NCBI RefSeq assembly: GCF_030864355.1
Contig: NC_083393.1
Coordinates: 1,798,001 to 1,862,000, forward strand
Source: Cutaneotrichosporon cavernicola
Lineage: Eukaryota > Basidiomycota > Tremellomycetes > Trichosporonales > Trichosporonaceae
Length of the DNA stretch: 64,000 bases
Direction of reading: 5' to 3'
Shown: in pieces, positions 11,549 to 21,263 of the stretch
Position numbering within the stretch: position 1 is the stretch's first letter
Layout of the letters: the number at the start of each line of letters is the position of its first letter
Program-made: the position numbers and the translations under genes
The notes under the pieces: model-generated
Database searches by the model: none
Told to the model about the DNA's origin: nothing
The model's input: the letters and a program-made list of their open reading frames with translations, nothing else

Positions 11549-12045
11549 CTAAGGAGGCAAGGAGTTCGGCGACTTGCGCATGGACCCATAGGCGCACAGA
11601 CTGCAATCCCAAGCCAATAGACATCCGCCCAGAGGTCCCGGGACACGCGCACCGTGGTCCCAGTCGCTCTCGTCGCCACCGTCCTCGCTATGCGCCTCGC
11701 CCTCAGCTTTGCCCTTATCGTCATCCTCTTTCCCCTCATCCTCCCCGTGGCCTTCGTTCTCCGTCTCGTCTTCACTCTCCTCCGGGCATTCGTTGGCCTC
11801 GTAGTATTCCTCCTCCTCCCCGCCGTCATTCCCCTCCCCGCCGTCATTCCCCTCCCCACCGTCATTCCACTCCCCGCCGTTGTTCTCCTCCTTCCCATCG
11901 TGCTGGCTCTGCAACACCACGCTGTGGTCGTGATTCTCGTCATAAACGTACATTGCCCAGCGCTTCTGCCGGTCAGCGCTATGCAGCACCGTGGACTCAC
12001 CTGCCGCTCCTCGCTCGACCAGTCCGTGTCGTCGCTGTCAGACAT
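11549..12045 (-). CDS. Small acidic Gly/Glu/Asp-rich protein, unknown
   Basis: Two exons, 12045-12001 (MSDSDDTDWSSEERQ) and 11965-11549, about 153 aa, separated by a 35-nt intron with GTGAGT donor and CGCTGACCGGCAG acceptor region. After a short segment containing KRWAMYVYDEN the protein is almost entirely acidic, with a GGEGND repeat (residues about 45-65) followed by Glu/Asp-rich sequence, then a cysteine-containing C-terminus (CLLAWDCSLC). No domain is recognised. The splice junction with conserved-looking sequence on both sides supports a real gene; the far C-terminus could be altered by another intron that I could not define. Confidence 0.5.
11813..11882. repeat. 18-bp tandem repeat inside acidic-protein gene
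   Basis: About three and a half copies of an 18-bp unit (CCCCGCCGTCATTCCCCT, with single changes) on the plus strand. In the minus-strand frame each unit encodes GGEGND/GGEWND, so copy-number change would keep the frame. Confidence 0.8.
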
Positions 12046-12412
12046 GTTTGGATGCGTTGGAAGTGGGTGGTAGGTTCTTGATGTGATGTGCCGTGTTAGG
12101 GTCTGGTAAGAACCAGGCGGCTACTTATATCCGTCGACGTGTGTTAGACCCGCGTAACGTCGGTGATGGCCAGAGGGCCCGGTGCGTCTGACTCGAACAA
12201 GCAGTAGCCTGGAGAAGTGTGAGGGATGTTTAGGACAAGACATCGGCCGGCCAACTGATCATGTGGACGCGGCGATGCCGATGAGCGGACGGCCGTCGAC
12301 GGCGCTTAAGGAGGACGGATCAGTTGTGTTCGGCTGGTGGCGTCCACCACGGATCTTCTTCTGTGGCTCGTCGTCTTGCCTTTGTGTGTGTCAGCGGAAA
12401 GCCTCGCTCTGC

Positions 12413-12842
12413 CTATTGTTGCATCGCCTTGTCTATCTCCAAGTAGGCTGTCGGAGTGTGCAAGAACCCGAGGCGACTCTGTTCCGCGCGAAGCTGGTCC
12501 TTGCTGAGGACACCCGGCCCCCAGCTTCCGGACTCGATCCCATTGATCGCGATGTCGATGTTACTCAGACATGCTCGCCCGGCTGAAGGTGTGCAGCGCG
12601 CTTCGCAACGAGAAGCACTCAATCATTCACCGCCGCACGACGAAGTAGAACGTCGGGTCGCCTTTCATCTTGTCCCGCCCTCCAGTGCCGCAATCATGCA
12701 CAGTGTGCCTCCGCAACCGCCCCCACTCAACCCCGTGGTCCTGTAGGAAGATGTAGGGAGCCTGTATGCCGGTGACGGACAGGTCGTAGTCGCAGCACCC
12801 GCGCAACACTCACACGGGCTGAGCCGGAACCAAGAGCCACCT
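12413..12842 (-). pseudogene. Possible minus-strand gene or remnant, unresolved
   Basis: Two minus-strand stretches have the GC-rich third positions of real genes here. One, at 12809-12627, reads through CCDYDLSVTG, YIFLQDHGVEWGRL, VHDCGTGGRDKMKGDP and FYFVVRR. The other, at about 12580-12413, reads IDIAINGIESGSWGP, then LSKDQLRAEQSRLG, then TAYLEIDKAMQQ. They are separated by stops, and upstream in-frame sequence is also interrupted by a TGA at about 12810. I could not find one consistent set of splice sites. It may be a multi-exon gene, or a decayed copy of one. I do not recognise the family. Confidence 0.25.
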
Positions 12843-13143
12843 TCTGTTGTTCAGGAGTGCCATTTGCACTCCGAGGCGATAGAGGGTGTGGCCTTCCCTG
12901 TCCCTTCGAAGGCTAACGCCACGAGTAAACGCCGAGGGGGATTGACTCGCCGCCTGGCCATCACCGATGCTGGGCGGGCAAGGGACGGCTGAAGACTGGT
13001 GGCGCAAGTTTCGCTGCTGCAACGATCAAGCACCCAGCGAGATCGAGTCCACGCGGTGTACTGCCTTGTAAAAGTGGGCCGGCTGCCAGACTCAGGTGTG
13101 GCTGGTGCTTGGGTGTCCATGGGCCGTCTCGCGGTAGGGCATC

Positions 13144-14025
13144 TCAGTGTAGGACGGTCTCCTCCGTTGCCCTCCACTCCTCCCAGCTCAGCAACTTGAC
13201 CCCCTCGAGTCGCGCCCCTCGCTTGAGAAGTTCGCGGCCTGCCTCGGTACATATCTCGCTCAAACTCACATCCTGCCCTTCAGACAGGCCGAGCTCAGTG
13301 GGCGAGAGACGTTCAAGTCCCACAATCGACACGACACACTTGGATGCGACACACTTGGAGGCGACACGACGAGCGACTCGCATCGCTTCCTTGAGGACGT
13401 TGAGGGCCTTGTCACCAACCTCACCGTATGGCTCAAGGAGGATCACAACGTCAACATGGCGCGGGATGCAAGGCTGCATCTGGACCATCCTGCGCACTGC
13501 CGAGCAGGAGCTGCGTTGCCACGAGAGGTGGATGACGCTTCGGCGCAACCCAGCTGGAATGTCCAGCATCCACTCGCCTGCTAAACCACGAGGAGCGGAG
13601 GAGAGGTCAAGGTACTCGACGTAGGTGTGAGATGGGAGGACCGTTCCATCGGAGAGTTGGGAGCGTCGCACTGTCTGGTACTGACGGATCCAAGCGCAGT
13701 ATTCGACGGGCAATGGGGCGTGGAGGTCCAGCGTACGAGTGTGCGTCAACTGGGCGGCTAGAGATGATTGAGCCCTCTTGGAAGCTAGGGCAGGAAAGGG
13801 GAGGGAGGGAAGGTTGATGAGAGTCGGGGCAGAGAATGATCCAGAAGGGACGCGGAGGTAGACCGTGTCGTCAGCGACGTGGACGCTGACGTGCTTGAAG
13901 AGGATGCTGTCGGCCCGGTCGCGGAAGACGCGGGATGCAGATCGCAGTGCAAGTAATGCGCGATGGTCTGAGGCCGCGAATATTGCGTCGAGAAGATGAG
14001 GGTAAGCGCTGTGGTTGAGTGACAT
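13144..14025 (-). CDS. F-box-like protein, lineage-specific family
   Basis: A single uninterrupted exon of 293 aa. The N-terminus (HSAYPHLLDAIFAASDHRAL, then LRSASRVFRDRADSIL) has the shape of an F-box: a buried helix, a turn, and a helix with LRxxSRxFRDxA. F-box proteins usually recruit targets to SCF ubiquitin ligases through Skp1. The rest has no recognisable repeat, with alternating strand-like segments such as VDVVILLEPYG. Near residue 228 the short motif ASKCV is repeated back to back, from a 15-bp direct duplication in the DNA. The plus-strand gene at 18479 starts with a very similar block, so the two are probably paralogues on either side of LEU1. Function is not known. Confidence 0.6.
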   Translation of the reverse strand: MSLNHSAYPHLLDAIFAASDHRALLALRSASRVFRDRADSILFKHVSVHVADDTVYLRVPSGSFSAPTLINLPSLPFPALASKRAQSSLAAQLTHTRTLDLHAPLPVEYCAWIRQYQTVRRSQLSDGTVLPSHTYVEYLDLSSAPRGLAGEWMLDIPAGLRRSVIHLSWQRSSCSAVRRMVQMQPCIPRHVDVVILLEPYGEVGDKALNVLKEAMRVARRVASKCVASKCVVSIVGLERLSPTELGLSEGQDVSLSEICTEAGRELLKRGARLEGVKLLSWEEWRATEETVLH

Positions 14026-14506
14026 GTGGTGAGATGGAGTGTATAAAGTGGTAATCCCATTCGACTTGAGAGGTTGGATCTTGGTCCTGACGTCACGTGT
14101 TGCTTATCTGCGTTCATCTCAGACGGACTGTTTCAGAATGTCCGTAGCCTCCCTCGCGTGGCTTTTCGTTGTTTGAGGGAGAATTGAAGCCGGCCGAGAG
14201 AGTCGAAGCAACCAATCAGATCACCTAATTTCTAGTTCGGCCGAAAAATGAATTCGAAAGATTATTATTGGTTGAGTATTTCTGAACGCGTGAGTCGAGG
14301 TGTCGATCTCTCTAGTTAGCCGGCAATGTCATCCGTTTAAACACTTGCCCACTGCTACACTTCATAAAGCACCTAACTTTGTGACTCTCTTCCCATCTCA
14401 TCCCCATCGACACTACTGCTCCCAGCATCAAGCCCAAAACCAAAAGGGTGAACAGCTAAGACCACTTGACTCCCCTCTTTTCCCTCCTTCCCACAGCTCC
14501 AACACA
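14026..14506 (+). promoter_or_regulatory. LEU1 promoter region with three TGASTC sites
   Basis: The 480 bases between the F-box-like gene (minus) and LEU1 (plus) serve both. TGAGTC occurs at 14291-14296 and TGACTC at 14382-14387 and 14467-14472. These match the core of the Gcn4/Cpc1 bZIP site, TGA(C/G)TCA, except for the last base. Amino-acid starvation control of leucine genes through this site is well known in fungi; here it is inference. Confidence 0.4.
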
Positions 14507-16827
14507 ATGCCGGCTCCCAATACGGCTCCCCGCACCCTGTACGACAAGGTCTTTGACGACCACGTCGTGTACTCGGGCGAAGGCGACACCCTCATCTACA
14601 TTGACCGCCACCTCGTCCACGAGGTCACCTCTCCCCAGGCGTTCGAGGGCCTTGAGAATGCTGGCCGCAAGGTCCGCAGGACAGACTGCACCCTCGCGAC
14701 TGTCGACCACAACATCCCGTAAGTAGGGCAGGTACCTCACACGAGCCCGCGCTGACAGTCAGTACCGTCTCCCGGAAAGCGTTCAAGTCGGTCGGCACCT
14801 TCATCGAGGAGGCCGACTCGCGTGCCCAGGTCGAGGCGCTCGAGGAGAACGTCAAGAAGTTTGGCGTGACTTACTTTGGCATGACCGACAGGCGCCAGGG
14901 CATTGTTCACATTATTGGCCCCGAGCAGGGCTTTACTCTTCCTGGTACAACGGTTGTCTGCGGTGACTCGCACACTTCCACTCACGGTGCCTTTGGCGCC
15001 CTTGCCTTCGGTATTGGTACCTCCGAGGTCGAGCACGTCCTCGCCACTCAGACCCTCCCCCAAGCAAAGTCCAAGAACATGCGCATCAACGTCGAGGGCA
15101 CCCTCGCCGAGGGCGTCGCGTCCAAGGACATTGTCCTCCACATCATCGGTCTCATCGGTACCGCCGGCGGCACCGGGTGCGTCATCGAGTTCTCGGGCTC
15201 CGCCATCCGTGCCCTCTCCATGGAAGCCCGCATGTCGATCTGCAACATGTCGATTGAAGGTGGTGCCCGTGCCGGTATGATCGCCCCCGACGACATCACC
15301 TTTGAGTACCTCAAGGGCCGTCCCCTCGCTCCCCCTGAGGGTCCCGAGTGGGACCGCGCCGAGGCGTACTGGCGTACCCTCGCCTCGGACCCCGGAGCCA
15401 AGTACGACGTCGAGGTCGAGATTAAGGCTGAGGACATCATTCCTACACTCACCTGGGGCACTTCGCCCGAGGACACCGTTCCCATCACCGGCAAGGTTCC
15501 CAGCCCTGCCGACTTCCCCGAGAACAAGCGCGCCGACGTCGAGAAGGCGCTCAAGTACATGGGCCTCACCGCTGGTACCCCCATGGAGGAGATCAAGGTT
15601 GACAAGGTCTTCTTTGGCTCGTGCACGAACGGCCGTATTGAGGACATGCGCTCGGCTGCCCGTGCCATTCAGGCCGCGGCCAAGAACGGTGGCCCCACCC
15701 ACATCGCCGAGGGTGTCTACGCCATGGTCGTCCCCGGCTCTGGTCTTGTCCGCAAGCAGGCCGAGGCTGAGGGCCTCGACGTCATCTTCAAGAAGGCTGG
15801 GTTTGACTGGCGTGAAGCTGGCTGTTCCATGTGCCTTGGCATGAACCCCGACCAGCTCAGCCCCGGTGAGCGCTGCGCCTCGACCTCGAACCGCAACTTT
15901 GAGGGTCGCCAGGGTGCCGGTGGCCGCACCCACCTCATGTCGCCTGCCATGGCTGCTGCTGCCGCCCTCACCGGGCGCCTGACCGACGTCCGTAAGCTCA
16001 TGGGCTCGCACATTTCGGAAGAGGGCGACTTTAAGATCACCAACTACCAGGACTACCTCGAGCGCTTCGTGCCCGCTCAGCACACTCCCCAGGAGGCCGA
16101 GGCCCCTGTTGCTGCTGAGGCTGACAAGCCCAAGGCTGCCGCTGCCGGTCTGCCCAAGTTCACTGTCCTCAAGGGCATTGCCGCGGGCATGTCCGAGGCC
16201 AACATTGACACGGACAAGATCATCCCCAAGCAGTTCCTCAAGACGCTCAAGCGCACCGGTCTCCGCGATGCCCTCTTCTGGCCTGCGCGCTTCGACATCC
16301 GCACCAACGAGAAGCTCCCGAACTTTGTTCTCAACAAGGAGCCCTGGACCAATGCCAAGATTCTCGTCGTCACCGGTGACAACTTTGGCTGCGGTTCGTC
16401 TCGTGAGCACGCCCCCTGGGCGCTCAACGACTTTGGCATCCGCTGCGTGATGGCTCCATCGTTCGGTGACATTTTCCGCAACAACTGCTTCAAGAACGGC
16501 ATGCTCCCCCTCATCCTCCCCAAGGCCGACCTCGAGCTGCTTTACCAGGACGCCACTGCTGGCGAGGAGCTCGCCGTCGACCTCGAGAACCAGCAGGTCA
16601 TCCGCCCCAACGGCCAGGCGCCCATCAAGTTTGAGATCGACGCGTTCCGCCGCCACTGCCTCCTCAACGGTCTTGACGACATTGGCCTCACCCTTGCCCA
16701 CGAGTCTGATATTGCCAAGTTTGAGGAGCGCCGCTCGGCCGAGTGGCCATGGCTCGACGGCGCCGGCTACGCCAAGAAGGGCAAGGTCGTGCCCCTCCGC
16801 CAGGGTGCCAAGAAGACGGACTGGTGA
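14507..16827 (+). CDS. LEU1: 3-isopropylmalate dehydratase (single-chain)
   Basis: Two exons, 14507-14718 and 14763-16827, encode 758 aa. The 44-nt intron splits the VDHNIPT block and ends CTGACAGTCAG; the second of its two AGs keeps the frame. The enzyme isomerises 2-isopropylmalate to 3-isopropylmalate in leucine synthesis, using a 4Fe-4S cluster. Large-subunit signatures are present: [30 protein letters not shown] (first cluster Cys) and [10 protein letters not shown] (the other two). A linker rich in Ala, Glu and Pro at about residue 530 leads to the small-subunit swivel domain with [14 protein letters not shown] and [13 protein letters not shown]. Fusion of both subunits in one chain is the fungal arrangement. 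No mitochondrial presequence is seen, as expected for a cytosolic enzyme. Confidence 0.97.
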
Positions 16828-18478
16828 GCGCACGTCTTGCGCTTGTGTCTTTCTCTCGTCCATTCCCGGGTTGTGTAGCTAGCTCGTACCATTATTGCAC
16901 CGTGGTTTCATTAGGTTTTCATAGGGCAACATTGTATACATTATGCAACAGTATCTGACACTAGGTGTGTTCGGTTCAGTTCATGTTCGGTCAGAGAGCA
17001 TTCTTGAGGAATGGGGTAAACAGAGTGGGGCAGTGTGGAGATCGAAACACTGTCCGTGCCACCCTGACGGTGGCGGTGGTCGCTACTTGCCAAGTTTCCA
17101 TCGTTCACATCGTTCTCGAGCCAGGCTGCTGCAGAGCCAATATGCACTACAAGCCCGCGTCCTAGCGCACAGGCGCTTCACGGAGACAGCGAAACCTAAC
17201 CATTTCCTATCACCTGATGATAGCGTTCATGCATACTTCATCGCTGAGGTGATGATCAACAACGGTCGAACAGACTCTCTGTTTTTTTTGTCAAGTCGTC
17301 AATCATCAACCCTTCCCACCGTAACTTCCCCTCGATAAGTCTATCGGCTGGCTCCCACGAGTTGGCCTTGTCAGTCCGATTACCTACCCACAGGCCCATT
17401 GATGGCTGTCCCGATGCCACCCCGCTTACGCCGGCGCCCTCACTATCCGGGCTCTTGTCCACCTTACCCCTACTCGTGTAACATATATATTTCGGCTGGG
17501 CTCCCCCGTCCCCAACGTATGCATCACTTCACCACTTGTCACGACTTGGACAAAGTCCAACTCCTCTCCGGTCTCCTGCCCCTCTCAGGCAGGTGTATCC
17601 CGATCAAATCGTGTGAACTCATACTCAATTCCAGCGTTGGCTGGAGAGGTATTGCTATTGAACTGGTCAGTGCCCCTCCCACAATAGACTTTCCGCAGAT
17701 TCACAGCTATCGATTTCTGCCCAACTGCCCAGCCAACCCCAGTCGCCATGGTGTGATGATATCGCTCTACGCCGTGGACTGGGTTGTCGCCTGACCTCGA
17801 CTGCCGCTGTCTCTCGCACTGCTTCAACTCTACTATCAATGCTACATACCCCTCATCTATACAGGGCCTGCGACTCCCAGCACCCACCCCGCCACAATTA
17901 CACAGTTCCGATGGGAACAACCGCTCTACCTTCAACATGCACGCTCGCAACTAGCTCTCTGTTTCGCGAGAATCCGTTTAACATCCGAAAGACAGGGCCA
18001 CCTAGACGCCACGGCGCAAAGGACCTCAAGATTTTACTGGAATAATGCGGGCCGACAGAGAGCCTGGGTTCAAGCCACATACCACGCTTCGAGATAGTGG
18101 TGAGCCTGATCATTAAATGTAATTGTCAGGAAGGATAGAAGACATGTGACGTCTCACATATTGTGATGTGTTTGATTTCGATCACTGGATGATTTCTGGT
18201 CTAAAGTCAGCCGCCCCCCCCCCCCCCCCCCCTCCCCCAGGTCTATTGCCACCCCACTCATTCTGTGACTGGGATCTCTCCCTCTCCCCACCTCGTCGGC
18301 ACACCGCCACGAACACACAGCTCTTCCAAGTCACCCGCAACCCATTGTTCTTCTACAGCCAGCATGGTAGCTTACATACGCTAACCCGACTGTAACTCTT
18401 CTTCTCTCTCTTCGCACACCTCGTCTCATTCACTCTATTGATTCCAACCACACCCAATCCATTTCCTACCTACACGAC
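16828..18478. other. Long intergenic region with poly-C tract
   Basis: About 1.65 kb with only short, unsupported frames. It contains a run of 19 C at 18214-18232 followed by more CT-rich sequence, and a CT-rich stretch just before the start at 18479. No RNA gene or mobile element is recognised. Confidence 0.5.
18214..18232. repeat. Homopolymer tract of 19 C
   Basis: An uninterrupted run of 19 cytosines, followed after one T by five more. Such a tract is prone to length error in sequencing and assembly. Confidence 0.9.
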
Positions 18479-19550
18479 ATGTCCGCTAACGGCAAGTCTG
18501 CCACTTCTCCCTCCGCCCAGGCTTGGGGCCAGCCTGACACGAATGTCCCGGTCGACGACACCGAGACCTCGACCACGGTCACGAAGAACCACCGCAACCG
18601 CCATAAGAAGAACAGCTCCCCCTCCCTTCTCTCCCTCTCCGGAAACGCGTCCACTCCCAACTCGCAGCCCACCTCGGCTACTCCCGCGCCCCAGGTGGTC
18701 ATCGACGCCAGCGCGTACCCTCACATCCTCCGAGCGATTTTCGACCGCGCCCCCTTCGAAGCCCTGCTGGTGCTGGGTCAAGGTTGTAAGGAATTCCACG
18801 ACCTGGCCAACTCGCACCTCACCCACCATCTTGTCATTGCTAGTAACATCGTCCAGAGTGCCCGGGGAGGCGTGCCGCCGACATTCTTCCCCCCTAATGG
18901 GCAGTATAAGGACCTCTGGCTCGACGAGGGCGCATTCTACCCCCCTTATGACTCCTGGCTCGACAAGTGCACCAGAACTCGCATCATCGACGTTGGCGAC
19001 GGTTCGAGGCGGCCTGCCTGTGTTCAAGAACGACCGCCACCTCCGTGGCTTCGACTTTCCACCTTCGGTCAACAAGATCGTCGTCAACGTCCCATGGTGC
19101 GTTCGCGACAAGAGCCACGCCTACCGCGGGGTCTTCTTCTCTTCTGCAGCCGACTACGTAGTCGTCTTCGTCGAAACCAACTTGTACGCGCCCCCTCGCT
19201 ACGTACGCCCCAACATCCTCCGGCCTCTCCTCGGCGCCTACGCGGTAGGCTTCAAGATCGCGCACAACTCCAGCCGCCCTGGACCCCGCTCCATCACCTT
19301 CGTGGGCTTACCTTCGGACAACCTGTTCCGCAAGAGTGAGCATCTCACCACGGAGGAGTGCTGTGTCTCTGCGACAGACTTCCTCCGGGGTCGTCTGGAC
19401 AAGCTGGTCGACGACGACATCCTCTCCGTACCCAGGGTCGACGAGATCATCGGAAACGTCAACTTCCTTTCGGGGGCGGATTACCGTGCCACCGTCTCGT
19501 ACAGGCAGTACCTGCTGGAGACGAGTGTGAGCCCCTACAACCTTGTTTAG
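18479..19550 (+). pseudogene. F-box-like gene with a frame break near 19000
   Basis: The 5' part (18479 to about 18995) is read in one frame and contains ASAYPHLLRAIFDRAPFEAL-like sequence, the same opening as the minus-strand F-box-like gene at 13144-14025. From about 19005 the coding signal moves to a second frame that reads KNDRHLRGFDFPPS, VNKIVVNVPWCVRDKSHAYR and ends with YRQYLLETSVSPYNLV at 19550. Two explanations fit. One is a single-base indel near 19000-19010, making this a broken gene or a sequence error. The other is a weak 37-nt intron at 18992-19028 (donor GTTGGC, acceptor TTCAAG, no CTGAC branch point), which would restore the frame. If intact the protein would be about 345 aa. 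Function is unknown. Confidence 0.5.
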
Positions 19551-19675
19551 GTAGAGCCAGCCAGGATGCTACAGCCCCGCCCCGCATTCCATCATCATCT
19601 GCTAGATCTGTGGTCCATTATAGCAATGCATACTGTACAATATACCCTCTCACCTTGAAGTACAGAGTCGTTCAC

Positions 19676-19799
19676 AAAGTATTCGGACACTGCCGCACTG
19701 GCTGAGGGTAGCACTGCTGCTCATGGGGCTCCCTGGGTTGTCTACCACTGTATAACCGGTAAGGTAACGGAGGGGCATGTGGCAGTGTCCGAATACTTT
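19676..19799. repeat. 124-bp element bounded by perfect 19-bp inverted repeats
   Basis: The left arm at 19676-19694 (AAAGTATTCGGACACTGCC) is the exact reverse complement of 19781-19799. The 86 bases between are not complementary and have no open frame. No clear target-site duplication flanks it. It could be a small non-autonomous DNA element or two opposed ends of Tc1/mariner-type elements; either reading is inference. Confidence 0.6.
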
Positions 19800-20042
19800 A
19801 TTGTAGTTGAAGAGACTAACGGCGATCAGTGATCATGGTTCAGCCGCTGAAGGAGACTCGTTCACAAGTCTCAAGGCAGTCACTGGAGCTCACGGAACAA
19901 AAAATCAGCTTTTAGGACAGGACCATGTACATCGCATAGCGGATGCCACTGTTCTTGTGGGCACCGAGACAGAAAACCGCGTCATCATGAGCAAGCTGGC
20001 TAGCCCTGTTGGGATGAGAAAGATCAAAACCCAAAAATTCAA

Positions 20043-20127
20043 GCTCAGGCCGGGATTCGAACCCAGGTTGTCGGAATGTGATGCTTCAAAATCCGAAGTG
20101 ATAAAATAACCCCTACACTACCCGAGC
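20043..20127 (-). tRNA. tRNA-Gln (anticodon TTG) candidate with 9-nt intron
   Basis: The minus strand folds as a tRNA. The acceptor stem is GCTCGGG with CCTGAGC (one G-T pair). The D stem is GTG with CAC. The anticodon stem is TCGGA with TCCGA, and the T arm is CTGGG-TTCGAAT-CCCGG. The anticodon loop region is 16 nt: TT, then TTG, then A, leaving a 9-nt intron (AGCATCACA) in the usual place after position 37. TTG reads CAA, glutamine. The segment from GTGTAG to TCAC resembles fungal tRNA-Gln genes, but the D loop is about 15 nt, some 5 nt longer than normal (extra TTTTA). A T5 tract follows 5 nt after the 3' end, which would terminate RNA polymerase III. The long D loop leaves open that it is a degenerate copy. 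Confidence 0.7.
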
Positions 20128-20650
20128 AGATGTACCTGTCAATGTAATTCCAAGTGCGATATGTTCCGGAGCTAAAGATCGACCTTGCACACATGACTGG
20201 TACTAATCTGACTGTTACTAATCCAAACAAGGGTTGTCTTGTGGCCTCGTTGGGATCGTTGGTCAAGTGGTCGTGGGAACTAACGCGTCTACCTCCTATT
20301 GCAGTTACCCCGTCTGTCTCTTAGTGCATCTCCTAGTGCTGGACCAACTGGTCGATGCTGCGGGCCAGTTCGACCGTCCAAGTTGGACGGGCCAAGGGCC
20401 AAGGGCCAAGCAATTGCAACACGCAGCCCCCCCCACCCCCACAGTGCGGCTTCTCACAGACCCTCTGCACTGATTAACGATCCCTTATCCTAGCCAGAAC
20501 CGCTCTCCGCCTATCATCAACCACCACTATGTCACCTCTGTAGAAGTCGGAATGCTTTGGTTGTCAGAAATCGCCACAAGCCGGGGGATGGAGATTTGAT
20601 GCCGCTGTTATAGGTTAGGGCCAAATTGAGCCAGTTGAGCCAGTTGACCC

Positions 20651-20684
20651 AGTGGCTCTGTGGCTCTGTGGCTCTGTGGCTCAG
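20651..20684. repeat. TGTGGCTC tandem repeat
   Basis: Four near-identical 8-bp units, preceded at about 20628-20650 by the related but inverted sequence GAGCCAGT repeated, so the two halves could pair as an imperfect hairpin. Confidence 0.6.
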
Positions 20685-21263
20685 TTGATCCAGGCCTCCA
20701 CTCCTAAATATGGAGCCAGACCCTGAGTGCTGGGTCCTCACTGCCCAAGGAATCGGCTTGCCTACCCTCAACTCAAGCCCGCCGTCACCTCGCCCGCAGC
20801 CTGCAGCCTGCAGCCTGCAGCATCATCCCCAGTTTCGAGGCCATTCCTCTTCTTCTTTTCTTCATACCACTCGTCAATCTCCTCATCGACTTTGGTATCC
20901 GGAATCGGTAACGGGCTCCCAACAGCCCCGCCGTCGTCTCCCCTTCTCGCGTCGCACGTGTGGTACATACATCCACGCTGCACCCTGACTGTGAGTCGAC
21001 TTGCAACTCTCACACGACTCCATCATCCCAAGTTGGGTGGCGGACCAGACACACACACCCACACAGACACATCCGCGACGGGTGGACCTCTCACTCTCCA
21101 TGGATCGTCTCTGGCTGCCCCGTCGTCACCGCATCCCATGACGCCCGCTCACACCAGGTGGCCTGATCTCGCTCTTAGAGGCGGCGGCCGACCCGACAAC
21201 CTTCTGCGCAGACCGTAGGGATTTCAACACCCTCTCATCAGCCAGAAACTAAACATAAAAACC

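Larger units (their letters stand above)
19551..21263. other. Intergenic region with inverted repeat, tRNA-Gln and short tandem repeats
   Basis: No protein gene is supported. It contains a 19-bp inverted repeat pair (19676-19799), a tRNA-Gln candidate (20043-20127), a CAAGGGC triplication near 20393-20412, a TGTGGCTC tandem repeat at about 20651-20684, a CTGCAGC repeat at about 20797-20820 and the ornithine decarboxylase promoter. Confidence 0.5.

Noticed and set aside
14737..16863. 708-codon minus-strand open frame opposite LEU1
   Set aside because: It is the antisense shadow of a strongly biased GC-rich gene; LEU1 itself matches its family throughout.
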